From positions 100,714-164,713 of the forward strand of contig VFJQ01000056.1 of assembly GCA_009885995.1 (NCBI GenBank): DNA of 64,000 bases, written 5' to 3'. The DNA comes from Verrucomicrobiota bacterium (GTDB taxonomy: Bacteria > Verrucomicrobiota > Verrucomicrobiia > Chthoniobacterales > Chthoniobacteraceae). The translations under genes were made by a program, and so were the position numbers. The notes under the pieces were generated by a model, which was not told where the DNA came from, searched no databases, and worked only from the letters and a program-made list of their open reading frames with translations. Position 1 is the first letter of the stretch. Each line of letters begins with the position of its first letter. Of the stretch, positions 1-8,338 are shown in pieces.

Positions 1-159
1 CATCTTGCCCCCGTTGTATTGGCGCAGCGCCTCGATCTCGAAGCGGCGCACGCGGATCATCCCGCGCAGGAGCTTGAGCTTCTCCTCAGCGGTGAGCTTC
101 TGGTTGATGGGCGCTTTGGCGTAATCCTCGGTGTGCTTGGTTTTGGCGGCGGTTCCCAT
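1..159 (-). CDS. pdhA: pyruvate dehydrogenase E1 component alpha subunit, N-terminal part (runs off window start)
   Basis: Reverse strand from ATG at 159..157 reads MGTAAKTKHTEDYAKAPINQKLTAEEKLKLLRGMIRVRRFEIEALRQYNGGKM..., typical of the PDH E1-alpha N-terminus (MIRxRRFE...). Confidence 0.65.
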   Translation of the reverse strand, partial: MGTAAKTKHTEDYAKAPINQKLTAEEKLKLLRGMIRVRRFEIEALRQYNGGKM

Positions 160-234
160 GGCGAAAAAATTTCGGGCTCCCTCTAACCGGGCTGACCGGG
201 GCGCGCAACTGGCAAGCGTGGTTGACCCGGCAAC

Positions 235-2553
235 CTACGGTCCGAGCGAGTCGAGCAGCGCGCGCGCCTCGGGAAAGCCGGGCTGGATCTGGAGGGCGCG
301 CTGAGCCGCGGCGCGCGCTTCGTCGCGCTGGCCGCGCTGGGCGTGGATCGTGGCGCGGGCGTAGGGAAGACGCGGGTCGCCCGGGTCGGCGGCTTCGCCC
401 TGCTGGAGGGCGGCGATGGCGCCTTCGGGCTGGCCGATGGAGTTGCGGGCGAGGCCGAGATTATACCAGGCGCGAGCGTGGCGGCGGTCGAGTTCGACGG
501 CCTTTTCAAACTCCGGCACGGCGTTCGGAAGGTTGCCGGCTTCGTTCCAGGCGAGCGCGAGTTTGTAGTGCCACTCGGCGTTCTGCGGTTCGAGGCGCAC
601 GGCTTCCTGCATCTGCGCGAGCGCCTCCGGGGCGTGGCCGAGCTGGCTGAGCAGCACGCCGTATTCGTGCCGGAGGCCGCCGGAGCGCGTGTCCCACGAC
701 ACGGCTTTTGCGAAATGGGCGAGCGCGCCTGCAGAGTCGCCGCGGGCTTGGGCGAGCACGCCGAGCTGAAGCTGCCCCGCGGGCTGGTCGGCGCCGAGGT
801 CGAGCGTGTGCTTCAGCTCACGGCCGGCGCGGGAGTTCGCATCGACGGTCGCGCGGAGCCCCCACGCGGCAGCGACGCGCACGCTGCGGCTCGGATCATC
901 GAGCGTGCGCTGGAGCCAGCCGCGGGCTTGGGCGTTGCCGGCTTCCGCGAGCGGTTCGAGCTGCTGCGCGGCGGCGGTGCGGACGAGCGGATCGGGATGC
1001 ACGGTGCCTTCGCCGAGCGCATCTCGAACCGCCGGTTCGCCCGACCACGGCCCGAGCAGCTTCAGCAACGTCGCTTTCCACGACGGCGAGGTTTCCACCT
1101 TCCACGAATCGAGCAACGGCGCGCTGTTGCGCGCTTCGCCGGTCCGGGCGGCGGCGATGTGCTGCGCGCGTTCGCGGCTGGGACGCTGCATCTTCGCGCC
1201 CCACCACTTGTCCGCCGCAGCGAGCGCCCAGTCGGCGTCCTTGTCGGCGTGGCAGCGGTTGCAGGCGTTCGGGATGCCGTGCTGCTTCGTGAGCAGCGGA
1301 TCGGGGATCGTGAACCCGTGATCATGCCGCGGATGGCGCTGCATGTAGTTCGTGATCGGCATATGACACGCCGTGCATTCCGCGCCCGTGCTCCCGGCGG
1401 CGTGGAAGCTGTGCGCGATCGGATCGATCACGGGCGCGACCACGGTGCTGTCGGGGATTTGCCCCGGCGCGCCGGAGTGACAGCGCACGCACAGCGCGTT
1501 GCCCTCGAAGCGCCGCTTGCCCGTGTGCGGCTCGTGGCAATCGACGCAGCGCACGCCGGCCGCGTGCATCTTGCTGCTGCGGAAGGAGCCGTATTCGTAG
1601 AGCTCGTCGCGCACTTGCCCGTCGGCGAAATACAGGTCGCTCTCGTCCACGGTCGTGAGCTGGTAGTGCTCCGCGAAGTCGTCGCCCGGGACGAAGTCGC
1701 CCGTGAGCTCGCGCCGCCGCGCGTGGCAGCCGCCGCACGTGTCGAAAGTCTGGTCGCGCGTGAAGCGGCGCACCGTCGGGTCGGGCTCGGCCTTGTCCGG
1801 GTGCGCGGCGCGCCAATCGACGTGCGCCTTCATCGGCCCGTGGCAGGCTTCGCAAGCGACCGTCATCTCCGCCATCGCCGTGTGGAAGCTGTCGGTCGGC
1901 GCGTCGTAGTTTTTACGCAGCCGCGTGTTGTGGCAGCTCGCGCACATGGTGTTCCAAGTCATCCCGCGCCCCGTCCAGTGGCCCCACTCGCCGGGCACGC
2001 GGTCCTCGTCGCCATACACGTCGAACCACTCGACGCGGTGCGGATCGAAGGCGAGTTCCGAGCTCTGCACGCGGCCGTTCGGACGCTCGATGAGCACTTG
2101 CCGCAGTGGATCGTGCCCTATGATCCGCGCGACCGGATACGCCTCGCGCTTCCCGTCGAAACCAAGCGTCGTAAGCACATAACCCGCAGCGGATTTCGCC
2201 GCAGCGGATTCCTGCGTGCCGTGCTTGATCGCGTGCTCGGGCGCGAAAGCCGCGTCGTCGAGCGCGGCGGACGGCTTGCGCTCGGCGTGGAAGTGATCCG
2301 ATGTCGCCCACTTCGCGAACTGATCCGCATGACACGCGCGGCAGGACTCCGAGCCCGCGTATTCGGCGAAGACCTTCTCCTGCGGCGCGAGCAGCGGGGC
2401 CGGCGGAGGCGTCGGCGCGGTTTGCACCGGCGCTGGCGATCGATGCTTCCATACCACCACGCCGACCGCCCATAGCACACACACCGCTGCGACGATCCAC
2501 GCACGCCGCATCGAGCGAGGCGCGGCGCCGGGCTTTTGGCGTTTGCGACTCAC
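235..2553 (-). CDS. multiheme c-type cytochrome (8 CxxCH) with HEAT-like and TPR repeats
   Basis: Motifs CRACH, CASCH, CEACH, CGGCH, CVDCH, CVRCH, CTACH, CNRCH plus TPR C-terminus. GTG start at 2553 gives a GTGA overlap with the upstream gene stop; an alternative start is ATG at 2511. Confidence 0.85.
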   Translation of the reverse strand: MSRKRQKPGAAPRSMRRAWIVAAVCVLWAVGVVVWKHRSPAPVQTAPTPPPAPLLAPQEKVFAEYAGSESCRACHADQFAKWATSDHFHAERKPSAALDDAAFAPEHAIKHGTQESAAAKSAAGYVLTTLGFDGKREAYPVARIIGHDPLRQVLIERPNGRVQSSELAFDPHRVEWFDVYGDEDRVPGEWGHWTGRGMTWNTMCASCHNTRLRKNYDAPTDSFHTAMAEMTVACEACHGPMKAHVDWRAAHPDKAEPDPTVRRFTRDQTFDTCGGCHARRRELTGDFVPGDDFAEHYQLTTVDESDLYFADGQVRDELYEYGSFRSSKMHAAGVRCVDCHEPHTGKRRFEGNALCVRCHSGAPGQIPDSTVVAPVIDPIAHSFHAAGSTGAECTACHMPITNYMQRHPRHDHGFTIPDPLLTKQHGIPNACNRCHADKDADWALAAADKWWGAKMQRPSRERAQHIAAARTGEARNSAPLLDSWKVETSPSWKATLLKLLGPWSGEPAVRDALGEGTVHPDPLVRTAAAQQLEPLAEAGNAQARGWLQRTLDDPSRSVRVAAAWGLRATVDANSRAGRELKHTLDLGADQPAGQLQLGVLAQARGDSAGALAHFAKAVSWDTRSGGLRHEYGVLLSQLGHAPEALAQMQEAVRLEPQNAEWHYKLALAWNEAGNLPNAVPEFEKAVELDRRHARAWYNLGLARNSIGQPEGAIAALQQGEAADPGDPRLPYARATIHAQRGQRDEARAAAQRALQIQPGFPEARALLDSLGP

Positions 2554-3644
2554 AACACCGGATGCGTGTAAGACCAATACCACGCCACCGCGCGCGGCCC
2601 GTAAAAGACCCACAGCAGCGCGCCGAGCGAAAGATAAGGGCCGAAGGGAATCTTCGCGCTCCACTCGCGCCTGCCAATCGCGATCGTGAACAGCCCGATC
2701 ACCGCGCCGATCGTGGACGCGGCGACGAGCGTGAAGAGCACCGCCTTCCAGCCGAGAAACGCGCCGATGCACGCCATGAACTTCACATCGCCGAAGCCCA
2801 TCGCTTCACGCGGGATCACGATCTCCGTCACGGTGCCGCGGATTTCGTCGAGCTTGTCGAGCGGCCACTCGCGCTCGCCGATGCGCACGCGGTTGTAGTG
2901 AAACCCGGGCTCGGCGTTCTCGAAGCGCTCGCCCGCGATCGTGATCTCCGGACACTTCATCAGCAGGCGGTCGCTCTCTCGCGCGAAGAAGTCGCTCCAC
3001 AGTTGCTTCTCCTCGCCGCAAATGAAGTCCGCGTCGTCCTCGCGTCGCGTCCACGTGAAGGTCTCGGTCTTCTCGAGCACCACGCGCTTTTTGCCGAAGG
3101 CGAGCTTGCCCGCCTCGACCACGCCCCACAGCAGCAGGTAGCCGCCCGCGCCGCCGACGAGCGACCACATCGCGCCTTCGAGCGGAGAGCGCACGCCGTG
3201 GAGCAGCGGAATCGAGAGGCTGAGCACCACGCCCGCCGCGGCGCCGCCCCACGTGATTTCATCCGGGATGATGAAGTGCTCGAAGTCGATGAACGTCGCG
3301 ACGACGAGCAGCGCGACGAAGATCCACAGCGGCAGCGCGAGGATCCAAGATTGCGTGAGCCACACGGCGAGGAAGAGCAGCCCGGTGAGCAGCTCGACGC
3401 CGAAGTAACGGAACGCGATCCCCGCGCCGCAGTTCGCGCACTTGCCGCGCAGCGAGAGCCACGAGATGAGCGGCAGGTTGCGATACCACGGGATCTGGTA
3501 TTTGCAGCTCGGGCAGAACGACCGGCGCGGTTCGTTGACCGAAAGATCACGCGGCATCCGATAGATGCACACGTTCAGAAACGACCCGATGCACGCGCCG
3601 AGCACGAAGGCGAAGGCGGCGAAGACGAGGTCGTAGGAGACCAT
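2550..3644 (-). CDS. pilD: prepilin peptidase (A24 / type IV leader peptidase) with an internal insertion
   Basis: GSFLNVCIYRMP, two CxxC pairs (CPSC...CANC), DFEHFIIPDE, GFGDVKF active-site motif. Confidence 0.9.
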   Translation of the reverse strand: MVSYDLVFAAFAFVLGACIGSFLNVCIYRMPRDLSVNEPRRSFCPSCKYQIPWYRNLPLISWLSLRGKCANCGAGIAFRYFGVELLTGLLFLAVWLTQSWILALPLWIFVALLVVATFIDFEHFIIPDEITWGGAAAGVVLSLSIPLLHGVRSPLEGAMWSLVGGAGGYLLLWGVVEAGKLAFGKKRVVLEKTETFTWTRREDDADFICGEEKQLWSDFFARESDRLLMKCPEITIAGERFENAEPGFHYNRVRIGEREWPLDKLDEIRGTVTEIVIPREAMGFGDVKFMACIGAFLGWKAVLFTLVAASTIGAVIGLFTIAIGRREWSAKIPFGPYLSLGALLWVFYGPRAVAWYWSYTHPVL

Positions 3645-3647
3645 CGG

Positions 3648-4649
3648 CTAATCCACGAGGTGCAGCGGCTTGCCGTCGAGCAGCGCGAGGTCGGCATCGA
3701 CCATCAGCCGCGTGAGCGCGTCGAACTTCGTCGCCGGCTCCCAGCCGAGCTTCGCTTTCGCTTTGCCCGGATCGCCGATGAGCAGCTCGACCTCGGCGGG
3801 CCGCTCGTAGCGCGCGTCGAACTTCACATGCTTCTGCCAGTCGAGCCCCGCGTGCGCGAAGGCCACTTCGCAGAACTCGCGCACGCTGTGAGTCTCATTC
3901 GTCGCGAGCACGTAGTCGGCGGCCTCGGGCTGCTGGAGGATGCGCCACATGCCTTCCACGTATTCGCGCGCGTAGCCCCAGTCGCGCTTCGCATCGAGGT
4001 TGCCGAGGTAGAGCGCGTCCTGCTGGCCGCGTTTGATGGCGGCGACGGCGCGCGTGATCTTGCGCGTCACGAAGGTCTCACCGCGGCGCGGGCTCTCGTG
4101 GTTGAAGAGGATGCCGTTGCTCGCATGCATGCCGTAGCTCTCGCGGTAGTTCACCGTGGCCCAGTAGGCGTAAACTTTCGCCACCGCGTAGGGCGAGCGC
4201 GGCCAGAACGGCGTCGTCTCCGTCTGCGGCACCTGCTGCACTTTGCCGAACATTTCGCTCGAGCTGGCCTGGTAAAAACGCGCGGGCACCTTCGCCTCGC
4301 GGATGGCTTCGAGGATGCGGATCGTCCCGAGCGCGACGATGTCGCCGGTGTATTCCGGGATGTCGAAGCTCACACGCACGTGGCTCTGCGCGCCGAGATG
4401 GTAAATCTCGTCCGGCCCGATCCGGTCGATGAGCCGCGTGAGATTGAGCGCGTCGGCGAGGTCGCCGTAATGCAGGTGCAGCCGCACGCCGTTCACGTGC
4501 GGATCGCGATAGAGGTGATCGATGCGCGACGTGTTGAAGGTGCTCGCCCGGCGGATGATGCCGTGGACTTCGTAGTCCTTCGCGAGCAACAGATCGGCAA
4601 GGTAGCTGCCATCCTGGCCGGTGATGCCGGTGATGAGGGCTTTTTTCAT
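3648..4649 (-). CDS. gmd: GDP-mannose 4,6-dehydratase
   Basis: [47 protein letters not shown]; Rossmann SDR with YxxxK; strong family match by eye. Confidence 0.95.
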   Translation of the reverse strand: MKKALITGITGQDGSYLADLLLAKDYEVHGIIRRASTFNTSRIDHLYRDPHVNGVRLHLHYGDLADALNLTRLIDRIGPDEIYHLGAQSHVRVSFDIPEYTGDIVALGTIRILEAIREAKVPARFYQASSSEMFGKVQQVPQTETTPFWPRSPYAVAKVYAYWATVNYRESYGMHASNGILFNHESPRRGETFVTRKITRAVAAIKRGQQDALYLGNLDAKRDWGYAREYVEGMWRILQQPEAADYVLATNETHSVREFCEVAFAHAGLDWQKHVKFDARYERPAEVELLIGDPGKAKAKLGWEPATKFDALTRLMVDADLALLDGKPLHLVD

Positions 4650-4847
4650 GTGGGGCGCGCAGTGGACGCAGGAACGCCGCGCGGGCAAAAGGAAAATGAC
4701 TCACCCCACCGCGAGCGGGTTGCGCCAGCATCGCCGGCATCCGCGCCCTTAAAGCGAGTGGCTTCAGCGTGAAACCGCTGCAGGAGTGGCACGGGCGCTG
4801 AGCGAGATTCTCGGTCTGCCCCCGCTCACTTGAGAGGCGTTGCGGCT

Positions 4848-5402
4848 TCAGCGATTAGATTCTGCATAAGTGAAGCGCGCTCGAAGAAACCAGTATTGAG
4901 GTGACTCTCTTTCGATCTCCGCATTGGTTTTGGAAACTTTGCGATAGTCGGTCCATGCGGCAGCTCGAAGGAACAGAACAATCTCCTCGCCTATTTTGGG
5001 CTGTTCAATTCGCTGACGCTGCTGTGTGACGTTCGCACCGTCTGCAAAGATGTTCTCGAGGAGATAGGTGATACTGTTGCCGTCCACGCCGTAAGTGAAC
5101 TGAACGTGCTTGGACGGCGTTGGTGCTAGCAAGTGCTGGTTGCGGACAGTGAATGAAAGTGTTGGCTTCATCGTCGGTCTCAGGCTCCTCGTAACTTGGG
5201 TCTTGTCGTCACCATCGGCGGTCTTGATGTCAATCCAGCATTCAGCAATTACAGGTCGGTCGAAAGTGAAGGTGACTCTTCGAGATTCGATACCCAACTC
5301 GGAAGCCAACTCTGCAACCGAAAGCTCGCCATCGACGGGATCTGCTGCGAGTGTCGATACGGAACAAGTATGCAAGATTAGCAGAGCAATCGCGGCATTC
5401 AC
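4848..5402 (-). CDS. hypothetical secreted protein (candidate integron gene-cassette product)
   Basis: GTG start at 5402 gives a signal peptide VNAAIALLILHTCSVSTLAADP. The longer ORF in the track (to 5516) would translate the attC-like site and is less likely. Confidence 0.6.
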   Translation of the reverse strand: MNAAIALLILHTCSVSTLAADPVDGELSVAELASELGIESRRVTFTFDRPVIAECWIDIKTADGDDKTQVTRSLRPTMKPTLSFTVRNQHLLAPTPSKHVQFTYGVDGNSITYLLENIFADGANVTQQRQRIEQPKIGEEIVLFLRAAAWTDYRKVSKTNAEIERESPQYWFLRARFTYAESNR

Positions 5403-5417
5403 GGTGCGTGTAGCAGC

Positions 5418-5497
5418 GTCTAACGACCCCAAGCTCAGCGACCGCGGAGTGCGGCGCGGCACCTGCATGGCGAGCGCCTGGTTATGTGTCGTTGGGT
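5418..5497 (-). other. attC-like recombination site
   Basis: + strand GTCTAAC (RYYYAAC) at 5418-5424 and GTTGGGT (GTTRRRY) at 5491-5497, 80 bp apart. The outer 10 nt GTCTAACGAC/GTCGTTGGGT pair fully if G-U is allowed. Lies between two same-strand ORFs, with the next start codon about 20 nt away. Confidence 0.55.
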
Positions 5498-6039
5498 TAC
5501 GGCTTGGTAGCTTCATTTGGAGCGTTGCTTGGCGTGGCGCTTTGATTCTGTTGAGCCTCTGCGCTTTTCAATTCGGGAACCTTTGGGGCTACCGGGTTGC
5601 CAGCGGTGACTTTAGGCTTCCGAGCGTCGTAGAAGTCATCCGCAGCCTTCCGTGAGACTCCGCCTATGAAACCGGATATGACCAAGGAGAGAATCCACAC
5701 GATAAATGCGCCAACAGCCAAAAGGGTCTTGGAGCGTTTCCATTTTGGTTTGCGGAGTTCAGCGATTGCCGACTCCCATTCGTGCGGCTTTGTCTGGTTG
5801 ATTCCATACGCCGTATATCCATTAGAGGCTACTGGGAAGACTAGCTTGAGGTCTTCAAGGTGTTTGAATACACCCTCCGCTTCGATTTGGGAAAGCGGTG
5901 GTTGGGGCAGGCTTTCGTCTTTGAGGTTGGACGCCGTTAACGTGTTTGGCATGAAGGCGAAATCAACGGCTCGCTTGGACCACAGCCACGCGACAAAATC
6001 CACAGCGGGTCGCTTGGGAGGGTCTTTATGGTTGCTCAT
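5497..6039 (-). CDS. hypothetical membrane protein (candidate integron gene-cassette product)
   Basis: ATG-started ORF with one clear TM segment (TLLAVGAFIVWILSLVISGFIGG); RYYYAAC motif 6063-6069 lies about 25-30 nt upstream of the start. Confidence 0.6.
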   Translation of the reverse strand: MSNHKDPPKRPAVDFVAWLWSKRAVDFAFMPNTLTASNLKDESLPQPPLSQIEAEGVFKHLEDLKLVFPVASNGYTAYGINQTKPHEWESAIAELRKPKWKRSKTLLAVGAFIVWILSLVISGFIGGVSRKAADDFYDARKPKVTAGNPVAPKVPELKSAEAQQNQSATPSNAPNEATKP

Positions 6040-6226
6040 ATTACTGATGACGTTCGCAAGTCGCCTAACATACAGATTGCGCCGAGCTTTTGCGGCGTAT
6101 GCCTCGAAGGTGAGTGCGGCATGGGCGGAGTTCAGTCACGATGGGTTACTCTGGCAAGCGCTTACTTCGGACTGGCATCGGTCGCAATCGTGCGGCACCA
6201 GCGCGGGATAGACCGCATTCTGCGAC

Positions 6227-6745
6227 TCAGCGCGACATGAACTGCCGGAACGACTCGACGTAGGCGGCGTAGGCGATCATCTCGCCTTGCGTCACGGGGT
6301 CACCGAAGGTGCCGGTGAAGGCGGGGAAGGTGGCGGGATTTTTGGCGGTGTCGGCGATGGCGGTGTCGAGTTGGGTGAGGGTGACTTCGCCGGGGGCGCC
6401 TCGCGGGATGGAGAAGGTGAAATGAACCAGCGTGCCGTCGAAGCTGACGGTCGCGGTCGCGGGGTCGTCGGGGTCGAGCGTGTTGACGGCATCGACGACG
6501 GCGTTGGCGAAGGGTTGACCGGGGGTGCCGGGCGCTCCGTCCGCGCCGCCGGCACCGGCGGGGCCGGGGTCGCCTTGATCGCCTTTGTCGCCCTTTTCAC
6601 CGGGGTCGCCCGGAAGGCCCTGAGGGCCGGCGGGGATGGCGGCGATGAGCGCGGTGGTTTCGCTGCGCAGGCCGTTGAATTGGTCGCGCAGTTCGTTGGC
6701 GTCGATTTCGGTCTGGGGAAGGGGTCGGGTGGGGTCGAAGGGCAT
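6227..6745 (-). CDS. collagen-like (Gly-X-Y) repeat protein
   Basis: GPQGLPGDPGEKGDKGDQGDPGPAGAGGADGAPGTPGQP followed by a non-collagenous C-terminal tail. Confidence 0.85.
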   Translation of the reverse strand: MPFDPTRPLPQTEIDANELRDQFNGLRSETTALIAAIPAGPQGLPGDPGEKGDKGDQGDPGPAGAGGADGAPGTPGQPFANAVVDAVNTLDPDDPATATVSFDGTLVHFTFSIPRGAPGEVTLTQLDTAIADTAKNPATFPAFTGTFGDPVTQGEMIAYAAYVESFRQFMSR

Positions 6746-6856
6746 GGTGGTTTCGGGTTGGATGGCGGTGGGTGATCAGTGGGCGGTGGTCTTGTGGAAC
6801 ATTGAGTGGCTGTTTTTGAGCAGCAGGCTTGTTTTGATCTGTAATATGCCTTGTGG

Positions 6857-7066
6857 AACGGACTGCGCGGAAGCGGCGCGCAGTCGCTCGCCGTGGGGGC
6901 GCAACTGCTCGGAACTGGGGCGCAACCGCCCGGCGGCGATGAGCAGTCGCGCGGGGTGGGCGAGCAGGTGCGCGGAGGCGGTGAGCAGGTGCGCGAAAGC
7001 GGGGCGCGGTCGCTCGGGCGGTCCGGGCAGGTGCGCGCGATTTTCGCGCGACCGCGCGGCGGCAGC
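6857..7066. repeat. degenerate 21-bp-period tandem array (about 9-10 units)
   Basis: Units start at 6878, 6899, 6920, 6941, 6962, 6983, 7004, 7025 and 7046, e.g. gcgcagtcgctcgccgtgggg / gcgcaactgctcggaactggg / gagcaggtgcgcggaggcggt. Confidence 0.75.
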
Positions 7067-7134
7067 GCTCACGGGGTCGGAGGCGGGGGCGTGCTGGCAT
7101 CGGGTCGGCGCCCGCGCAGTTTGCTGCGGATTTG

Positions 7135-7305
7135 CGAGGACCCTTACAACCCGGCGAACATGCAGATCGTCGGCACGCCGAGCGCGAGCCGCTTCACCAA
7201 GGCCGGGCTGCTGCTCGGCCACACGTATTGGTTCGAGGTGCGGCGCAGGGCAGCGGCGATGTGCTCGGGCCGTGGAGCGATCCGGCCAAGGGCACGGTGG
7301 GGTAA
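7135..7305 (+). pseudogene. C-terminal remnant of a fibronectin type III-like protein, frameshifted
   Basis: EDPYNPANMQIVGTPSASRFTKAGLLLGHTYWFEVR then, in another frame, GSGDVLGPWSDPAKGTVG*. Confidence 0.5.
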
Positions 7306-7409
7306 GCGGGCGGCGGACCCGCAACCACGCCGCGCGCGAAAGCAAAATGACTCGCGCCGCGGCGTGCGCCTCCTTAGTCTGGCGGTGATGAACTTCACCG
7401 CCTGACGCC

Positions 7410-7583
7410 ATGGGACTCGGCGAACACATCCGCAAAGTCGTCGGCCGCCCGCGTCACGCGAACGCACTGCGCGAGCTCGAAGCACTCAACGAAAACCTGC
7501 GCAGCCTCGGCGTGGAGCTGCCCGAACACGATGCCCGACACGTTCGAAAGTCTGTTGGTCAAGCTCGCCCGCGCCCGCGTTGA
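7410..7583 (+). CDS. small hypothetical protein upstream of a truncated nucleotidyltransferase-like gene
   Basis: ATG ORF MGLGEHIRKVVGRPRHANALRELEALNENLRSLGVELPEHDARHVRKSVGQARPRPR*. Confidence 0.4.
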   Translation: MGLGEHIRKVVGRPRHANALRELEALNENLRSLGVELPEHDARHVRKSVGQARPRPR

Positions 7584-7647
7584 GTTCCTCGTCGCCGGCG
7601 GCGTCGCCGTGTGTCTGAACGGTTTCGTCCGCACGACGCCGTGTCAT
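7531..7647 (+). pseudogene. 5' fragment of a nucleotidyltransferase (AbiEii-like) gene, truncated at the REP/RAYT element
   Basis: MPDTFESLLVKLARARVEFLVAGGVAVCLNGFVRTT then reads into the REP palindrome; the expected downstream DxD region is missing. Confidence 0.5.
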
Positions 7648-7696
7648 GGAGGGCACCGCGCCGTCGGTGCCGGGAAGCGACGGCGCGCTTCTCTCC
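7648..7696. repeat. REP-like paired-hairpin element (left of RAYT)
   Basis: GGAGG-GCACCGCGCCGTCGGTGC-CGG-GAAGCGACGGCGCGCTTC-TCTCC; two hairpins with conserved GCGCCGTC/GACGGCGC loops. Confidence 0.8.
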
Positions 7697-7725
7697 AGGT
7701 GCTGAAACTGATTTGATCGGCCAAT

Positions 7726-8193
7726 ATGAAAACTTGGCGCAAGCACCCGGCGCATCCGCCCGTTCTTCAGCGAGACCATCAGCCGGTGCTTGTTTTCGTC
7801 ACGGCTTGCACGCAAGAGCGCAGGCCGTTGCTCGCTCGAGAGGAATGTTGCGCATTGCTCAGACGCTCATGGGCGGAGGCGACGAGTTGGCGCGTCGGTC
7901 GGTTTCTCGTCATGCCCGATCATCTCCACTTGTTCTGCGTGCCCGGTGAGTTGCCAGTGCGCGCGTTGGGGCAGTGGGTTCGCTATTGGAAGACGCTGGT
8001 CTCACGTCGTTGGCCGTGGCCGGCGGAACAGCCGGTCTGGCAATTGGATTTCTGGGACACGCAGATGCGCGACCATCATCGATACGACGAGAAGTGGAGT
8101 TACGTGCGGATGAATCCGGTCCGCGCGGGGTTGGTGGGGGCGGCTGAGGATTGGCCGTTTCAAGGTGAACTGAACGGCTTGAGCTGGCATTGA
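7726..8193 (+). mobile_element. REP-associated tyrosine transposase (RAYT; Y1_Tnp/TnpA_REP family)
   Basis: HUH-type motif MPDHLHLF, C-terminal YDEKWSYVRMNPVRAGLV; flanked on both sides by related REP hairpins. Confidence 0.9.
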
Positions 8194-8197
8194 CGCT

Positions 8198-8246
8198 GGA
8201 GGGAAGCGCGCCGTCGCTTCCCGGCATCGACGGCGCGATGCCCTCC
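8198..8246. repeat. REP-like paired-hairpin element (right of RAYT)
   Basis: GGAGGGAAGCGCGCCGTCGCTTCCCGGCATCGACGGCGCGATGCCCTCC; same architecture as 7648-7696. Confidence 0.8.
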
Positions 8247-8269
8247 AGATGCCCTCCAGATGCCCTCCA
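8237..8269. repeat. 3 x 11-bp perfect tandem repeat (gatgccctcca)
   Basis: gatgccctcca gatgccctcca gatgccctcca, an extension of the REP right end. Confidence 0.9.
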
Positions 8270-8338
8270 CGCGGCCTGCGGCTGCGAACGGATTTCCTCT
8301 CGTCACACTGCGGCGCGGAGGCTAAGCACTCCGCCCCG

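Noticed and set aside
343-2475. Long + strand ORF (710 aa)
   Set aside because: Antisense shadow of the multiheme cytochrome gene; composition dominated by R/A/V as expected from GC-rich third-position bias.
2301-4772. 823-aa + strand ORF
   Set aside because: Antisense to prepilin peptidase and gmd; no recognisable domain.
6063-6151. Full second attC spanning 6063-6151
   Set aside because: Only one end (GCCTAAC) matches consensus; the other (gttactc) does not, so it is treated as a single R box or degenerate site.
6878-7066. CRISPR array
   Set aside because: Units are contiguous 21-bp degenerate repeats with no unique spacers and no cas genes nearby.
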